DNA of 62,476 bases from Acidobacteriota bacterium (GTDB lineage: Bacteria; Acidobacteriota; Thermoanaerobaculia; Thermoanaerobaculales; Thermoanaerobaculaceae): positions 1-62,476 of the forward strand of contig PMLC01000075.1 of assembly GCA_003158745.1 (NCBI GenBank), given 5' to 3'. A program made the position numbers and the translations under genes. Shown here in pieces: positions 44,908-53,492 of this stretch; positions within the stretch are counted from its first letter, which is position 1; each line of letters starts with the position of its first letter. The notes beneath the pieces are model-generated. The model saw only the letters and a program-made list of their open reading frames with translations, was not told the origin of the DNA and ran no database searches.

Positions 44908-46848
44908 GTGACCAAGGCAAAGAAGGGAACGGGGCTGTACCGAAACCCGCTGAGTTACTTCGGTGGCCTCGTCGTGGCGGGGAGCGCGATCCTCATCGTC
45001 TTCTCCCTGGCGCTCTCGCTCCTCATGAAGCAGGGCAGTCCCTACATCGGAATCCTGACCTACCTGGTTTTTCCGATCTTCCTGGTCCTCGGGGCGCTGA
45101 TCTTCGTCTACGGGATCCGGCGCGAGATCGCGCGCCGGCGGAAGCTCGGCGTCGAGGAGGCCCTCCCCTATCCGACCCTCGATCTGAACCAGCCTTCCCA
45201 GCGCAGAAAGTTCACTTACGCGCTGCTGGCTGGGTTCGCCCTGCTCCTACTGCTCTCCGTCGTCTCGTACCACGCGTTCATCTTCACCGAATCCGTCACC
45301 TTCTGCGGCCGCGTGTGCCACACCGTGATGGAACCCGAATACACGGCCTACCTTGCCTCGCCGCACGCCCGCGTTCGATGCGTGGACTGCCACGTCGGAT
45401 CGGGCGCCTCCTGGTACGTCAAGTCGAAGCTCTCCGGCGCGCGGCAGGTGATCGCCGTGACGTTCCACACCTATCCGACACCGATTGGCGTTCCTGTGCG
45501 CAACCTCCGGCCAGCGCGCGAGACCTGCGAGGAGTGCCACTGGCCGCAGAAGTTTTACGGTGCGCAGCTCATCCAGAACCCGCACTTCCGCTACGACGAG
45601 GCCAACTCGCCCGAGCAGATCTCTCTACTGGTCAAAACCGGCGGAGGCAGCACGAAGCTCGGGCAGAACGCCGGTATCCACTGGCACATGATCATCCAGA
45701 ACAAGATCGAATACGTCGCGATCGACGAACAGCTCCAGCAGATTCCGTGGATCATGGCGACCGGGCCGGACGGCAAGCGCCGGGAATACGTCAGCAAGGA
45801 CGCGGTGCCCGCCCCGGAGAAGCTCGCGGCGATGCGCCGGCACACGATGGACTGCATGGACTGCCACAACCGGCCCACGCACATCTACCAGCCCCCGGAG
45901 GGTGCGGTCGATCGGGCGATGGCCTCGGGGCTGATAGCGCCGACGCTGCCGTGGATCAAGAAGGTGGCCGTCGACGCGCTTGTCAGGGAGTACCCGACGC
46001 GCGACGCCGCCCACGCCGGGATACGCGGCGAGATCATGGCCTTCTACGAGAAACAGTACCCGTCCGTCCGCACCGGGAGGGCTGCCGATCTCGATGACAC
46101 GGTGCGACGCATCACGGAGATCTACGACCGCTCCGTCTTCCCAGAGATGAAGGTCAACTGGAAGACGTACGCCTCCAATATCGGCCACCGCAACTGGCCC
46201 GGGTGCTTCCGCTGCCACGACGGCAAGCATGTGTCGGCCGACGGGCAGACCCTCAGCAAGGAGTGCACGACCTGCCACACGATGCCGCAGCGCGGGCCAC
46301 TGTCGCCGATCGGCACGGCGATGCCGGCAAGCGACCAGAACTGGCACCCATGGGAGCTCAAGAGCAAGCACGCGCAGATCCTGTGCAATCGCTGCCACGC
46401 AGCGGGGTACCGGCCGCCGACCGCCTGCGCCGACTGCCACAAGCTCGACGCCAAGGCACCGATGATGGACGGTGGTTGCGACAACTGCCACGCCGCCGAG
46501 CAGCAGGTCAAACCGCTCAACGACTGCAAGGCGTGCCACGAGAAACTGCCGGAGCTGCACGCCAAGGGCGGCCACCCCGACGCGGCGTGCACCGACTGCC
46601 ACAAGCCCCACGGCTGGAAGGTGACCGGCAGGGACACGTGCATCGCCTGCCACGACGACAAGAAGGCGCACTACCCCGACGGCGGCGATTGCGCCACCTG
46701 CCACGAGTTCAAGGCGCCGGCCGCCAAGAGCGCGCACCTGGAACCCGCCGTCGCGGCCAGCCACGGGGCCCGACGTGCGTCGCTCCCAAGGGAGCCCGGC
46801 GGGGAGACGCCTGGACCCGGCGCGAGCTGGCGACGCTGGACCGCCTGA
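44908..46848 (+). CDS. NapC/NirT-type multiheme cytochrome, 13 heme sites
   Basis: 646 residues. Three hydrophobic helices at the N-terminus (about 18-40, 47-70, 100-122), then a periplasmic heme domain. The first heme site is CGRVCH (CX3CH) followed by VMEPEYTAY, as recalled for the NapC/NirT/NrfH quinol dehydrogenase group; then 12 CXXCH motifs from CVDCH to CATCH. It should accept electrons from quinol and pass them along the heme chain in the periplasm. The last 45 residues after CATCHEF look unlike cytochrome and overlap the next, frameshifted gene, so the true C-terminus may differ. GTG start, GGGGGAGG upstream. Confidence 0.88.
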   Translation: MTKAKKGTGLYRNPLSYFGGLVVAGSAILIVFSLALSLLMKQGSPYIGILTYLVFPIFLVLGALIFVYGIRREIARRRKLGVEEALPYPTLDLNQPSQRRKFTYALLAGFALLLLLSVVSYHAFIFTESVTFCGRVCHTVMEPEYTAYLASPHARVRCVDCHVGSGASWYVKSKLSGARQVIAVTFHTYPTPIGVPVRNLRPARETCEECHWPQKFYGAQLIQNPHFRYDEANSPEQISLLVKTGGGSTKLGQNAGIHWHMIIQNKIEYVAIDEQLQQIPWIMATGPDGKRREYVSKDAVPAPEKLAAMRRHTMDCMDCHNRPTHIYQPPEGAVDRAMASGLIAPTLPWIKKVAVDALVREYPTRDAAHAGIRGEIMAFYEKQYPSVRTGRAADLDDTVRRITEIYDRSVFPEMKVNWKTYASNIGHRNWPGCFRCHDGKHVSADGQTLSKECTTCHTMPQRGPLSPIGTAMPASDQNWHPWELKSKHAQILCNRCHAAGYRPPTACADCHKLDAKAPMMDGGCDNCHAAEQQVKPLNDCKACHEKLPELHAKGGHPDAACTDCHKPHGWKVTGRDTCIACHDDKKAHYPDGGDCATCHEFKAPAAKSAHLEPAVAASHGARRASLPREPGGETPGPGASWRRWTA

Positions 46849-47419
46849 CGACCCCGCACGCAATCCAGGGCTTCCTGGACCGGATCCCGTATAGCGCCGA
46901 CCCCGTCCATCGCTCCGCCCGCAGCGTGCTTCGCGACCGCAAGGCGCACCGCTTGACGGGGCGCTCTTCGCGGCGGCGCTGCGCCGCCGCGGCGATCCTC
47001 CCCTCTTCGTCGAGATACGCGCCGAGCACGACGACGACCACCTGATCTCCGTCTTCCAGTACCGCGGCCGGCTCGGGGCCGTCGCGAAGTCGAACTTGGT
47101 CGGGCTCCGCTACCGTGAGCCGCTGTTCCGGACGCTGCGCGAGCTCGTGCTCCTCTACTTCGAGGACTTCTACAACGTCGCACGTGAGAAGACGATGCGC
47201 TCGTACTCGGCGCCGCTCGACCTCGCGAGGTTTGACGCGATCGGATGGGAGACGCGCGACGAGGGCCTCGACGTGATCTCCGCGCGCCTCGACTCGGCGC
47301 GCCGCTTCCCCGTGCTCACGCAGGGGCAGATTGCCGAGCTGGCGCCCGTCGATGTGCGTCGCTACCGCGCGGGGTTGATGGGCTCGAATCCGAAAGGGCT
47401 CTTCCGGCCGAGACGCTGA
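46806..47419 (+). pseudogene. Transglutaminase-like family protein, frameshifted
   Basis: Two frames join into one protein-like sequence. The first runs from about 46806 (TRRELATLDRL, GFLDRIPYSAD, SVLRDRKAHR). The second runs from about 46955 (DGALFAAALRRRG, VEIRAEHDDDHLISVFQYRG, AVAKSNLVGLRYREP) to the stop at 47419. One missing base near 46953 explains the break, as family members have an FDGALFAAA-type continuation. A conserved uncharacterised family with transglutaminase-like Cys/His/Asp spacing is my best guess. Real frameshift or sequencing error cannot be told apart here. Confidence 0.6.
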
Positions 47420-47428
47420 CGGGAGGTT

Positions 47429-47605
47429 CTAGCGCGGGAGCTCGAACGAGCGATCCAGACGCGCGATCATCTCCTCGTAGCGCCGGTCGATCTCCTCGAG
47501 CGCCTCAGTGAATGCGGTGTCGTCGAGCTCGCCTCGTCGCCGCCGGGCCTCGAGCAACGCGTTCTGGTTCTCGTACCAACGTTCCGCATCAAAGTTGTAG
47601 GTCAT
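47429..47605 (-). CDS. Small charged protein, partner of RDD gene
   Basis: 58 residues: MTYNFDAERWYENQNALLEA, then a strongly charged, helix-forming region (RRRRGELDD, ALEEIDRRYEEMIARLD) ending SFELPR. The ATG overlaps the RDD gene stop (ATGA), so it should be translated with it. No domain recognised; likely a short coiled coil. Confidence 0.65.
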   Translation of the reverse strand: MTYNFDAERWYENQNALLEARRRRGELDDTAFTEALEEIDRRYEEMIARLDRSFELPR

Positions 47606-48345
47606 CTCGACCTTGGCACTCGCAGGACCACCGTGTTCGCGACGCGGTCGTGCGGGAGGCGACGGTTCGGGTCGTGCCAGAGGTAGAGCAACGACAAGCC
47701 GAGGCTGCCCGGAATGTGGAGGTAACCCACGAAGCGCTCGAGACTCTCCGCCAGCGACAGCCGGTGGCCGTCCAGCGGCGTGACGCGAATCCCGAGCAAG
47801 CGCTTGCCGATCGTCCGCCCTCCGAACGACGTGAACAAGGTGAAGTACGTCGCCAGCACGCCGTAGATCGCCAGTGCACGGAGCCCTTTGGGGACCAGGT
47901 CGCCGATCTCGATGCGCACCGTCTTGGGCGGAAGCTCCGGCTCGCCGAACTCGCCGAACCCCAGACTGAACACGAAGTTGTAGTTCTCCATCAGGGCCAC
48001 CGCGCGGTCAAGGTCGCCCTCGTCGACCGCCGCGACCGCCGCCGCCGGCATGCCGGGCGCGTGGTGGCGGGCCAGGAGCGCGACGGTGTCACGCACCGCG
48101 CCGCGGTATTCCTCTGTGCTCTCCGACCCTCGCCGAACCAGGTGCATGACTCCGTTGAGCGCCACCGGCTCCGTCACCTTCAACGACATGTACGCAACCC
48201 CCAGCGCCACGGCGACGCTGGGAAGGAGCAGCAACATGTAATCAGCCGCAAAGGCGAGCGCCCGCCGCAGCGGCGAGGCGAGGGGTTGACCGCGCAGCTC
48301 CTCGCTCACCTGCAACGGCCTCTCGCTGAGGTACCGCACGGCCAT
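47602..48345 (-). CDS. RDD-family membrane protein
   Basis: 247 residues. RDD signature pieces: RRALAFAADYMLLLLPSVAV (first helix with Arg and Asp), GRTIGKRLLGIRVTPLDG near 180, and DPNRRLPHDRVANTVV near the C-terminus. Three hydrophobic helices (about 28-50, 155-175, 205-222). A large insertion (about 55-150) between the first two helices looks soluble. RDD proteins are small polytopic membrane proteins, sometimes linked to ion transport; substrate unknown. GGAGGGG before ATG 48345. Confidence 0.85.
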   Translation of the reverse strand: MAVRYLSERPLQVSEELRGQPLASPLRRALAFAADYMLLLLPSVAVALGVAYMSLKVTEPVALNGVMHLVRRGSESTEEYRGAVRDTVALLARHHAPGMPAAAVAAVDEGDLDRAVALMENYNFVFSLGFGEFGEPELPPKTVRIEIGDLVPKGLRALAIYGVLATYFTLFTSFGGRTIGKRLLGIRVTPLDGHRLSLAESLERFVGYLHIPGSLGLSLLYLWHDPNRRLPHDRVANTVVLRVPRSR

Positions 48346-48362
48346 GCGTCCCCTCCGTTTCC

Positions 48363-50075
48363 TCAGGCTTTCTCGAGCAGCTCCCTCGCCTTGGCGACGG
48401 CCTCGCCGAGTGGCGTCGGGATCTTGGCCTTGTCCCGCCGCAGCGAGAGCTCCGCCTGGTCCTGCTCGACGCCCTTCTTGCCGATCACGGCGCGCACCGG
48501 GAATCCGACGAGGTCGGCGTCGTTGAACTTCACGCCAGGCCGCTCGTCCCTGTCGTCGTAGAAAACCTCGCAGCCCGCTGTCTGCAGCTCGGCGTACATC
48601 TTCTCGGCGGCGTCCCGGACCGCCGGCACGTCGGGGTTGAGCGCGATTAGCTCGACCTCGAACGGCGCGAGCGGCCGCGGCCAGATGATGCCGGCGTCGT
48701 CGTGGTTCTGCTCGACGGCCGCGGCCATCGTCCGGCCGACGCCGAGGCCGTAGCACCCCATGATCATCGGATGCGTCTCGCCCTTCTCGTCGAGGAAGTT
48801 GCAGCTCATCGGCTGCGAGTACTTGGTGCCGAGCTTGAAGATGTGGCCGACCTCGATCCCCCGCTTGACGGCGAGCGGCGACCCGCAGCGCGGGCACGGG
48901 TCGCCGGCGCGCGCCATCCGGATGTCGGCGACGAGGTCGGGCGCGAAGTCCCGGCCGGGGACGATTCCCACGAGGTGGTAGTCGGCGCGGTTCGCGCCGG
49001 TCGCCGCAACGGTCATGCGCATCACCTCCGGGTCGGCCACGACGCGAATGCCCGACAGACCGACCGGACCGGAGAACCCCATCCCGCCGCCGGTGACCTG
49101 CTCCACCTTGCTCTCGGCGGCGAGCTGGAGGTGCGCCGCATCGAGCACGTTCTTGAGCTTGACCTCGTTGATCTCGTCATCGCCGCGTACCAGCGCGACG
49201 GCGAACTCGCGGTCGGTCTCCACGATCATCGTTTTGATGAAGTGCGGCGCCTCGAGGTGGAGGAACGCCGCGACGTCCGGCACCGAGCTGGCCCCCGGCG
49301 TGTGCACCGCCTCGGACTTCGTGGGCACCTTGCCGGGCCACGCGGGCGGGGGGGCAATCGGCCGAGTGGCGGCCTTCTCGACGTTGGCGCCGTAGCCGCA
49401 CCGGCATGCGACGACCGCGTCCTCGCCGGTGTCGGCCAGCACCATGAACTCGTGCGACTCGCTCCCCCCGATGTTGCCGGTGTCGGCCTCCACCGCCGTG
49501 TACGAGAGCTTGCAGCGGTCGAAGATCCGTCGGTACGCCTTCTCCATCTCGCGGTAGGCCTCGTCGAGGCTGTCGGGCGAGGTATGGAACGAGTAGGCGT
49601 CCTTCATCAGGAACTCGCGGCCCCGCATGAGACCGAACCGGGGACGGATCTCGTCGCGGAACTTGGTCTGGATCTGGTAGAGGTTCGCCGGCAGCTGGCG
49701 GTACGAGGTGACTCGACGCCGGACGAAGTCGGTGATGACCTCCTCATGCGTCGGGCCAAAGCAGAAGTCGCGGTCGTGGCGGTCCTTGATCCGCAGCAGC
49801 TCCTTGCCATACTTCTGGAACCGCCCGGACTCCTGCCACAGCTCCGCGGGCTGGATGCACGGCATCACCACCTCGACCGATCCGGCAGCGTTCATCTCTT
49901 CGCGGATGATGTGCGAGAGCTTGTCCATCGAGCGCCACCCGAGCGGCAGGTAGGTGTAGATCCCGGCCGCGACCTTGTCGATCATCCCGGCGCGCGCCAG
50001 GAGCTGGTGGGAGATGACCTCGGCGTCCGAGGGGTTGTCCCGCAGCGTGTAAAGGAAGTAACGACTCCAACGCAT
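48363..50075 (-). CDS. proS: Prolyl-tRNA synthetase
   Basis: 570 residues, bacterial type with editing insert. Class II motifs: RDEIRPRFGLMRGREFLMKDAYSFH (motif 2, about 138-162) and GCYGLGVGRTMAAAVEQ (motif 3, about 440). The YbaK-like editing (INS) domain lies at about 225-400 and the anticodon-binding domain at about 470-570. Charges tRNA-Pro with proline in the cytosol. GGAAGGG lies before the ATG and 2 nt separate it from the TPR gene, so co-transcription is likely. Confidence 0.96.
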   Translation of the reverse strand: MRWSRYFLYTLRDNPSDAEVISHQLLARAGMIDKVAAGIYTYLPLGWRSMDKLSHIIREEMNAAGSVEVVMPCIQPAELWQESGRFQKYGKELLRIKDRHDRDFCFGPTHEEVITDFVRRRVTSYRQLPANLYQIQTKFRDEIRPRFGLMRGREFLMKDAYSFHTSPDSLDEAYREMEKAYRRIFDRCKLSYTAVEADTGNIGGSESHEFMVLADTGEDAVVACRCGYGANVEKAATRPIAPPPAWPGKVPTKSEAVHTPGASSVPDVAAFLHLEAPHFIKTMIVETDREFAVALVRGDDEINEVKLKNVLDAAHLQLAAESKVEQVTGGGMGFSGPVGLSGIRVVADPEVMRMTVAATGANRADYHLVGIVPGRDFAPDLVADIRMARAGDPCPRCGSPLAVKRGIEVGHIFKLGTKYSQPMSCNFLDEKGETHPMIMGCYGLGVGRTMAAAVEQNHDDAGIIWPRPLAPFEVELIALNPDVPAVRDAAEKMYAELQTAGCEVFYDDRDERPGVKFNDADLVGFPVRAVIGKKGVEQDQAELSLRRDKAKIPTPLGEAVAKARELLEKA

Positions 50076-50077
50076 GA

Positions 50078-51934
50078 TCAGCCCTTCCGCTTGCCCCGCG
50101 GGGCAAACCAACCCACGCGTGCGAGGTGGGTCAGAACGTCGGTCTTCAAGTCGCGGGCCGCGCCGTGGCGCGCCTTCTGCAGGATCTCCCGCGCGCGCTC
50201 GCCCTCGCCCATCTCGAGCAGCGCGAGGCCAAGCTGCGTCAGGATAGCCGGCGACGAGGAAATCGCAACCGCCTGCTCAAGGTACTCGACCGCGTCGGAG
50301 TATTCCTCGCGCGCCATGTGGATCCGGCCCAGCGCCGCGAGCGGGTAAGCCCGAAGCTCCCGCGGGATGAGCTCCAGCGAGGCGTGGGCGAACTCGAGCG
50401 CGCGCTCCGTGTTGCCGCCGCGCTCCAGCTCCGCGAGCGCCAGCTCGTACGCCGCAAGCCCTCGTTCGATAGGCCCCGGACCCTCGGAGAAAAGCCGCCC
50501 ACCCCACCGTTCGACGACGCGGAACCGCTTCGCCGCGCGCATCGTCTCCAGCACCGCGGTCCAGGCCGCCAGGACAGGTGTCCCCCGTCCACCCAGGCGC
50601 AGGAGCCGATGGGCGGCGGCGAGCGCCTGGCGGGGCCGGCCCGCCGCGGCCGCCAGCAACGCGAGCGAGGCCAGGATCGTCGGGTGGTCTGCCAGGCGCG
50701 AGGCCCTCTGGAGCTGGCTGAGGGCCCGCTCGATCTCGCCCGCCTCCGACGCCTGGGAGGCCTCGCGTACCAGCGCCTCGGCTTCCGGCGATAGCGGCGC
50801 CGACCCTTCGCTGCCCCCCTCGACGAGGCGGACCGCCTCCTGGTACTGCAGCCGCTGCGGGTCCATCTCCTGCACTCGCCGGAAGCACTCCAGCGCCTTC
50901 TTGTGCCAGTGGCGCTCCAGATATGCGAGGCCGAGGTAGTAGATCGCGTCCTCAAACTCGCCGTCGAGCGCCACCGCGCGCTCGAGAGCCGTGGCGGCGG
51001 CGCCCGGCCGCCCCGCGTCCAGCTCGACCATCCCCAGCAGGAAGAACGCCTGCGGAAACTCCTCCCTCTCGAGCGCCGCCTGCAGGAACCGCCGCGCGGG
51101 CTCGCCCCGGCCGGCCGCCGCGTGCAGCGCGCCAAGCGAGAAGTGCGGCAGGAAGTTCTCCGGCGCCAGCGCCACCGCGCGCTCCAGGTTCTCGATCGCC
51201 TCCCCCTCGCGCCGGGTGTCGGCCAGGATGGTGCCGAGGTAGATGCGCGCCTCGACGTCGTCGGGGTTCCATCGCAGCACCTGCCTGAAGGAGTTCTCCG
51301 CCGCGCCGAGATCGCCCCGCTCGAAGGCCATCTCGCCGAGCAGCTCCGCAAGCTCCGGATTGCGCGGGAAGCGGCGCAGCGTCTCGCTCAGCAGCTCCGC
51401 TGCCCTCAGCGGCTGACCGGCGAGCAGCGCCAGCTCGGCGGACTGTAGCGCCCGCGCGCAGGCTGCGGCGGCGCCCCGCCCCGTGGCGCGGGCGCGGGAG
51501 ACGATCGCTTCACGCTTCTGCCTCAACCGGTCGAGGATCTCCTCCCGGGCCATCTCGGTTGTGGCGGCGCGTTCCCAGGCGGCCATCACCTCGGTCTCGC
51601 GTATGACCTTGCGCCGATTCAGCAGTTCCACCAGCGCCTGGAGGCCGGAGTCCAGGAGCGCGATCCCGCGCTCGAGGTCGGTCACCCGCTCTTCGAGCCG
51701 CGCGACCGCGCTGTGAAGCCTCTTGGCCGCATCCTCGCCGCCTGAGAGGCGCTCGAGCAGGTGCTCGTCGAAGGCGAGCTTCTCGCTCTCGAGGCTGGCC
51801 TCCTCCTCCTCGAGCGTTTCCTCCGAGAAATCGCCGTTGGTCCCCGACACGACCAGGAGACGCGAGTTGCACTTGTGGCAGAGCTCGCGCCCGTCAGGGT
51901 TAGCAGCCCCACACCACTGGCACAGAACGGTCAC
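50078..51934 (-). CDS. Zinc-ribbon and TPR-repeat protein
   Basis: 618 residues. The N-terminus is a small zinc ribbon (CQWCGAANPDGRELCHKC, four cysteines). Then an acidic stretch and coiled coil (about 40-150), then at least eight TPR-like repeats from about 160 to the end (e.g. ARIYLGTILADTRREGEAIENLERAV). Soluble, probably a scaffold for protein complexes. GTG 51934 follows GGGGGGTTGGGA; TTG 51940 is an alternative. Partner unknown; proS follows directly. Confidence 0.8.
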   Translation of the reverse strand: MTVLCQWCGAANPDGRELCHKCNSRLLVVSGTNGDFSEETLEEEEASLESEKLAFDEHLLERLSGGEDAAKRLHSAVARLEERVTDLERGIALLDSGLQALVELLNRRKVIRETEVMAAWERAATTEMAREEILDRLRQKREAIVSRARATGRGAAAACARALQSAELALLAGQPLRAAELLSETLRRFPRNPELAELLGEMAFERGDLGAAENSFRQVLRWNPDDVEARIYLGTILADTRREGEAIENLERAVALAPENFLPHFSLGALHAAAGRGEPARRFLQAALEREEFPQAFFLLGMVELDAGRPGAAATALERAVALDGEFEDAIYYLGLAYLERHWHKKALECFRRVQEMDPQRLQYQEAVRLVEGGSEGSAPLSPEAEALVREASQASEAGEIERALSQLQRASRLADHPTILASLALLAAAAGRPRQALAAAHRLLRLGGRGTPVLAAWTAVLETMRAAKRFRVVERWGGRLFSEGPGPIERGLAAYELALAELERGGNTERALEFAHASLELIPRELRAYPLAALGRIHMAREEYSDAVEYLEQAVAISSSPAILTQLGLALLEMGEGERAREILQKARHGAARDLKTDVLTHLARVGWFAPRGKRKG

Positions 51935-51950
51935 TCCCAACCCCCCACCC

Positions 51951-52049
51951 AGTTGACAGTTGACAGTCGACAGTTCACAGCAAAACGACGACCGCAGAGG
52001 ACCCAGGCAGGTTCTTGACTGTCGACTGTTAACTTTCGACTGTCAACTT
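51951..52049. repeat. Intergenic word-repeat element A (7-nt inverted arrays)
   Basis: The left arm (51951-51980) is four tandem 7-nt words: AGTTGAC, AGTTGAC, AGTCGAC, AGTTCAC. The right arm (52013-52049), read on the minus strand, is AGTTGAC, AGTCGAA, AGTTAAC, AGTCGAC, AGTCAAG. The arms are inverted around about 32 nt of GC-rich spacer and can pair imperfectly. It lies between two minus-strand genes. Confidence 0.8.
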
Positions 52050-52100
52050 GACCGAAGAAGCACAGGCCGGGCGTGCCATGGGCGGCCGAGACCGTTCGCC

Positions 52101-52952
52101 TCATTTGTACTCGAAGAAGCCACGGCCGGACTTTCGGCCAAGCCATCCGGCATCGACCATCTTCACGAGCAGCGGACACGGCCGGTACCTCGGGTCGCCG
52201 ATCCCTTCGTGCAGGACCCGTAGGATCGCGAGGCATGTGTCGAGCCCGATGAGGTCCGCAAGAGCTAGGGGGCCCATGGGGTGGTTCATGCCGAGCTTCA
52301 TCACCGTGTCCACCGCTTCCGCGCTGCCGACCCCTTCGTGGACCGCGCAGATCGCCTCGTTGATCATCGGCATCAGGACCCGATTCGAGACGAAGCCAGG
52401 AGAGTCGTTGACCTCTACGGGGACTTTGCCGAGGCTCTTGGCGAGCTGCTCTACGGAGCGGAATGTCTCGTCGCTCGTGGCGAGCCCACGGACGACCTCC
52501 ACGAGCTGCATCACCGGCACCGGGTTCATGAAGTGCATGCCGATGAAACGGTCCGGCCTCGACGTCGCGCCCGCCAGCTTGGTGATCGAGATCGCGGAGG
52601 TGTTGGAGGCGAGGATCGCCTCGGGCGCGAGGAGCCGGTCCAGCTCCCTGAACACGCCGATCTTGACCTCCACGTTCTCGACGACCGCCTCGATGGCCAG
52701 GTCGCACGCAACGAGCTGATCGAGGCCGACGGCCGGCGTGATCCGCGCTAGCGCCGCGTCCCTCGCTGCCGCGGTCACTGTCCCCTTGGCGACCTGGCGG
52801 TCCAGGTTGCGGGCGATCGCCGCCATGCCCTTCTCGACGATCTGGCTCGACACGTCGGCGATGACTACGCTGAGGCCCGCCAGGGCGTTCACGTGCGCAA
52901 TCCCGCCGCCCATCTGTCCGACCCCAACGACACCGATCTGCTTGATATCCAT
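52101..52952 (-). CDS. 3-hydroxybutyryl-CoA dehydrogenase family
   Basis: 283 residues, the usual size of the stand-alone enzyme. NAD site GVVGVGQMGGGIAHV at about 7, ACDLAIEAVVENVEVK, SNTSAISITKLA, catalytic His in GMHFMNPVPVMQLVEV (about 140), and C-terminal NHPMGPLALADLIGLD. Oxidises 3-hydroxyacyl-CoA to the 3-keto form in butyrate or fatty-acid metabolism. Thiolase and crotonase genes are not adjacent, so direction of flux is open. Confidence 0.93.
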   Translation of the reverse strand: MDIKQIGVVGVGQMGGGIAHVNALAGLSVVIADVSSQIVEKGMAAIARNLDRQVAKGTVTAAARDAALARITPAVGLDQLVACDLAIEAVVENVEVKIGVFRELDRLLAPEAILASNTSAISITKLAGATSRPDRFIGMHFMNPVPVMQLVEVVRGLATSDETFRSVEQLAKSLGKVPVEVNDSPGFVSNRVLMPMINEAICAVHEGVGSAEAVDTVMKLGMNHPMGPLALADLIGLDTCLAILRVLHEGIGDPRYRPCPLLVKMVDAGWLGRKSGRGFFEYK

Positions 52953-52994
52953 CGCCTTCCCCCCCGCCCGCAGGCACGGAGCGTGTTCGGCAAG

Positions 52995-53096
52995 CTTACA
53001 GTCGAAAGTCGGAAGTTGGAAGTTCAAAGCAGGGACGGGACGTGGGGCAGCGCCGTATGGCAACTCGACTTTCGACCTCCAGCTTTCGACTTTCAA
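52995..53096. repeat. Intergenic word-repeat element B (7-nt inverted arrays)
   Basis: Left arm from about 52999: AGTCGAA, AGTCGGA, AGTTGGA, AGTTCAA. Right arm (53061-53096) on the minus strand: GGTTGAA, AGTCGAA, AGCTGGA, GGTCGAA, AGTCGAG. Spacer about 32 nt. Same 7-nt word class (AGTYGAN) as the element at 51951, 1 kb away on the other side of the dehydrogenase gene. Confidence 0.8.
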
Positions 53097-53132
53097 CCGA
53101 CCGGTGCGCGCACCGCTTCGGGCATCGAGCCC

Positions 53133-53162
53133 GAAGAGAAAGGGCCGGCTTGAGGCCGGCCC
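53133..53162 (-). terminator. Intrinsic terminator of the ferredoxin gene
   Basis: GGGCCGGC (53142-53149) and GCCGGCCC (53155-53162) pair perfectly around a 5-nt loop. On the minus strand the stem is followed by TTTCTCTT. It lies 22 nt after the ferredoxin stop. Confidence 0.75.
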
Positions 53163-53184
53163 CGTCGTGATCGATGTCAACGAA

Positions 53185-53418
53185 TCACTCGCCGTCGTTA
53201 CCGATCGCCTCCACCGGGCAGGAAGCCTTGGCTTCCTCGCACTGGGCCTCTTCGTCGCCGTTCTCAGCCTGCTTGAACACGAACGAGTGGCCCTCGTCCT
53301 CGTTGGCCTTGAAGTTGTTCGGAGCGGTCGTGCGGCAGACATCGCAGTCGATGCAACTGGAATCCACGTACCACTTGCCAGGTGCGTTGTCAGGAAGCCG
53401 ATCGTCCTTGTTGGCCAT
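53185..53418 (-). CDS. Single-cluster 4Fe-4S ferredoxin
   Basis: 77 residues. VDSSCIDCDVCRTTAPNNF supplies three cluster cysteines and SCPVEAIGND the fourth; an extra Cys (AQCEEAK) may form a disulfide. Acidic overall, as expected of a low-potential electron carrier. Homologues act with oxidoreductases, but no redox enzyme is directly adjacent. GGGGG upstream of the ATG is a plausible ribosome site. Followed by a clear terminator. Confidence 0.9.
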   Translation of the reverse strand: MANKDDRLPDNAPGKWYVDSSCIDCDVCRTTAPNNFKANEDEGHSFVFKQAENGDEEAQCEEAKASCPVEAIGNDGE

Positions 53419-53492
53419 TCCGAAACCCCCTTCTCGCCGTGACGTCGTCCGACGCCAGGTCGGGCGTGAATGTTAGCACAAGTCCGCCGGCC

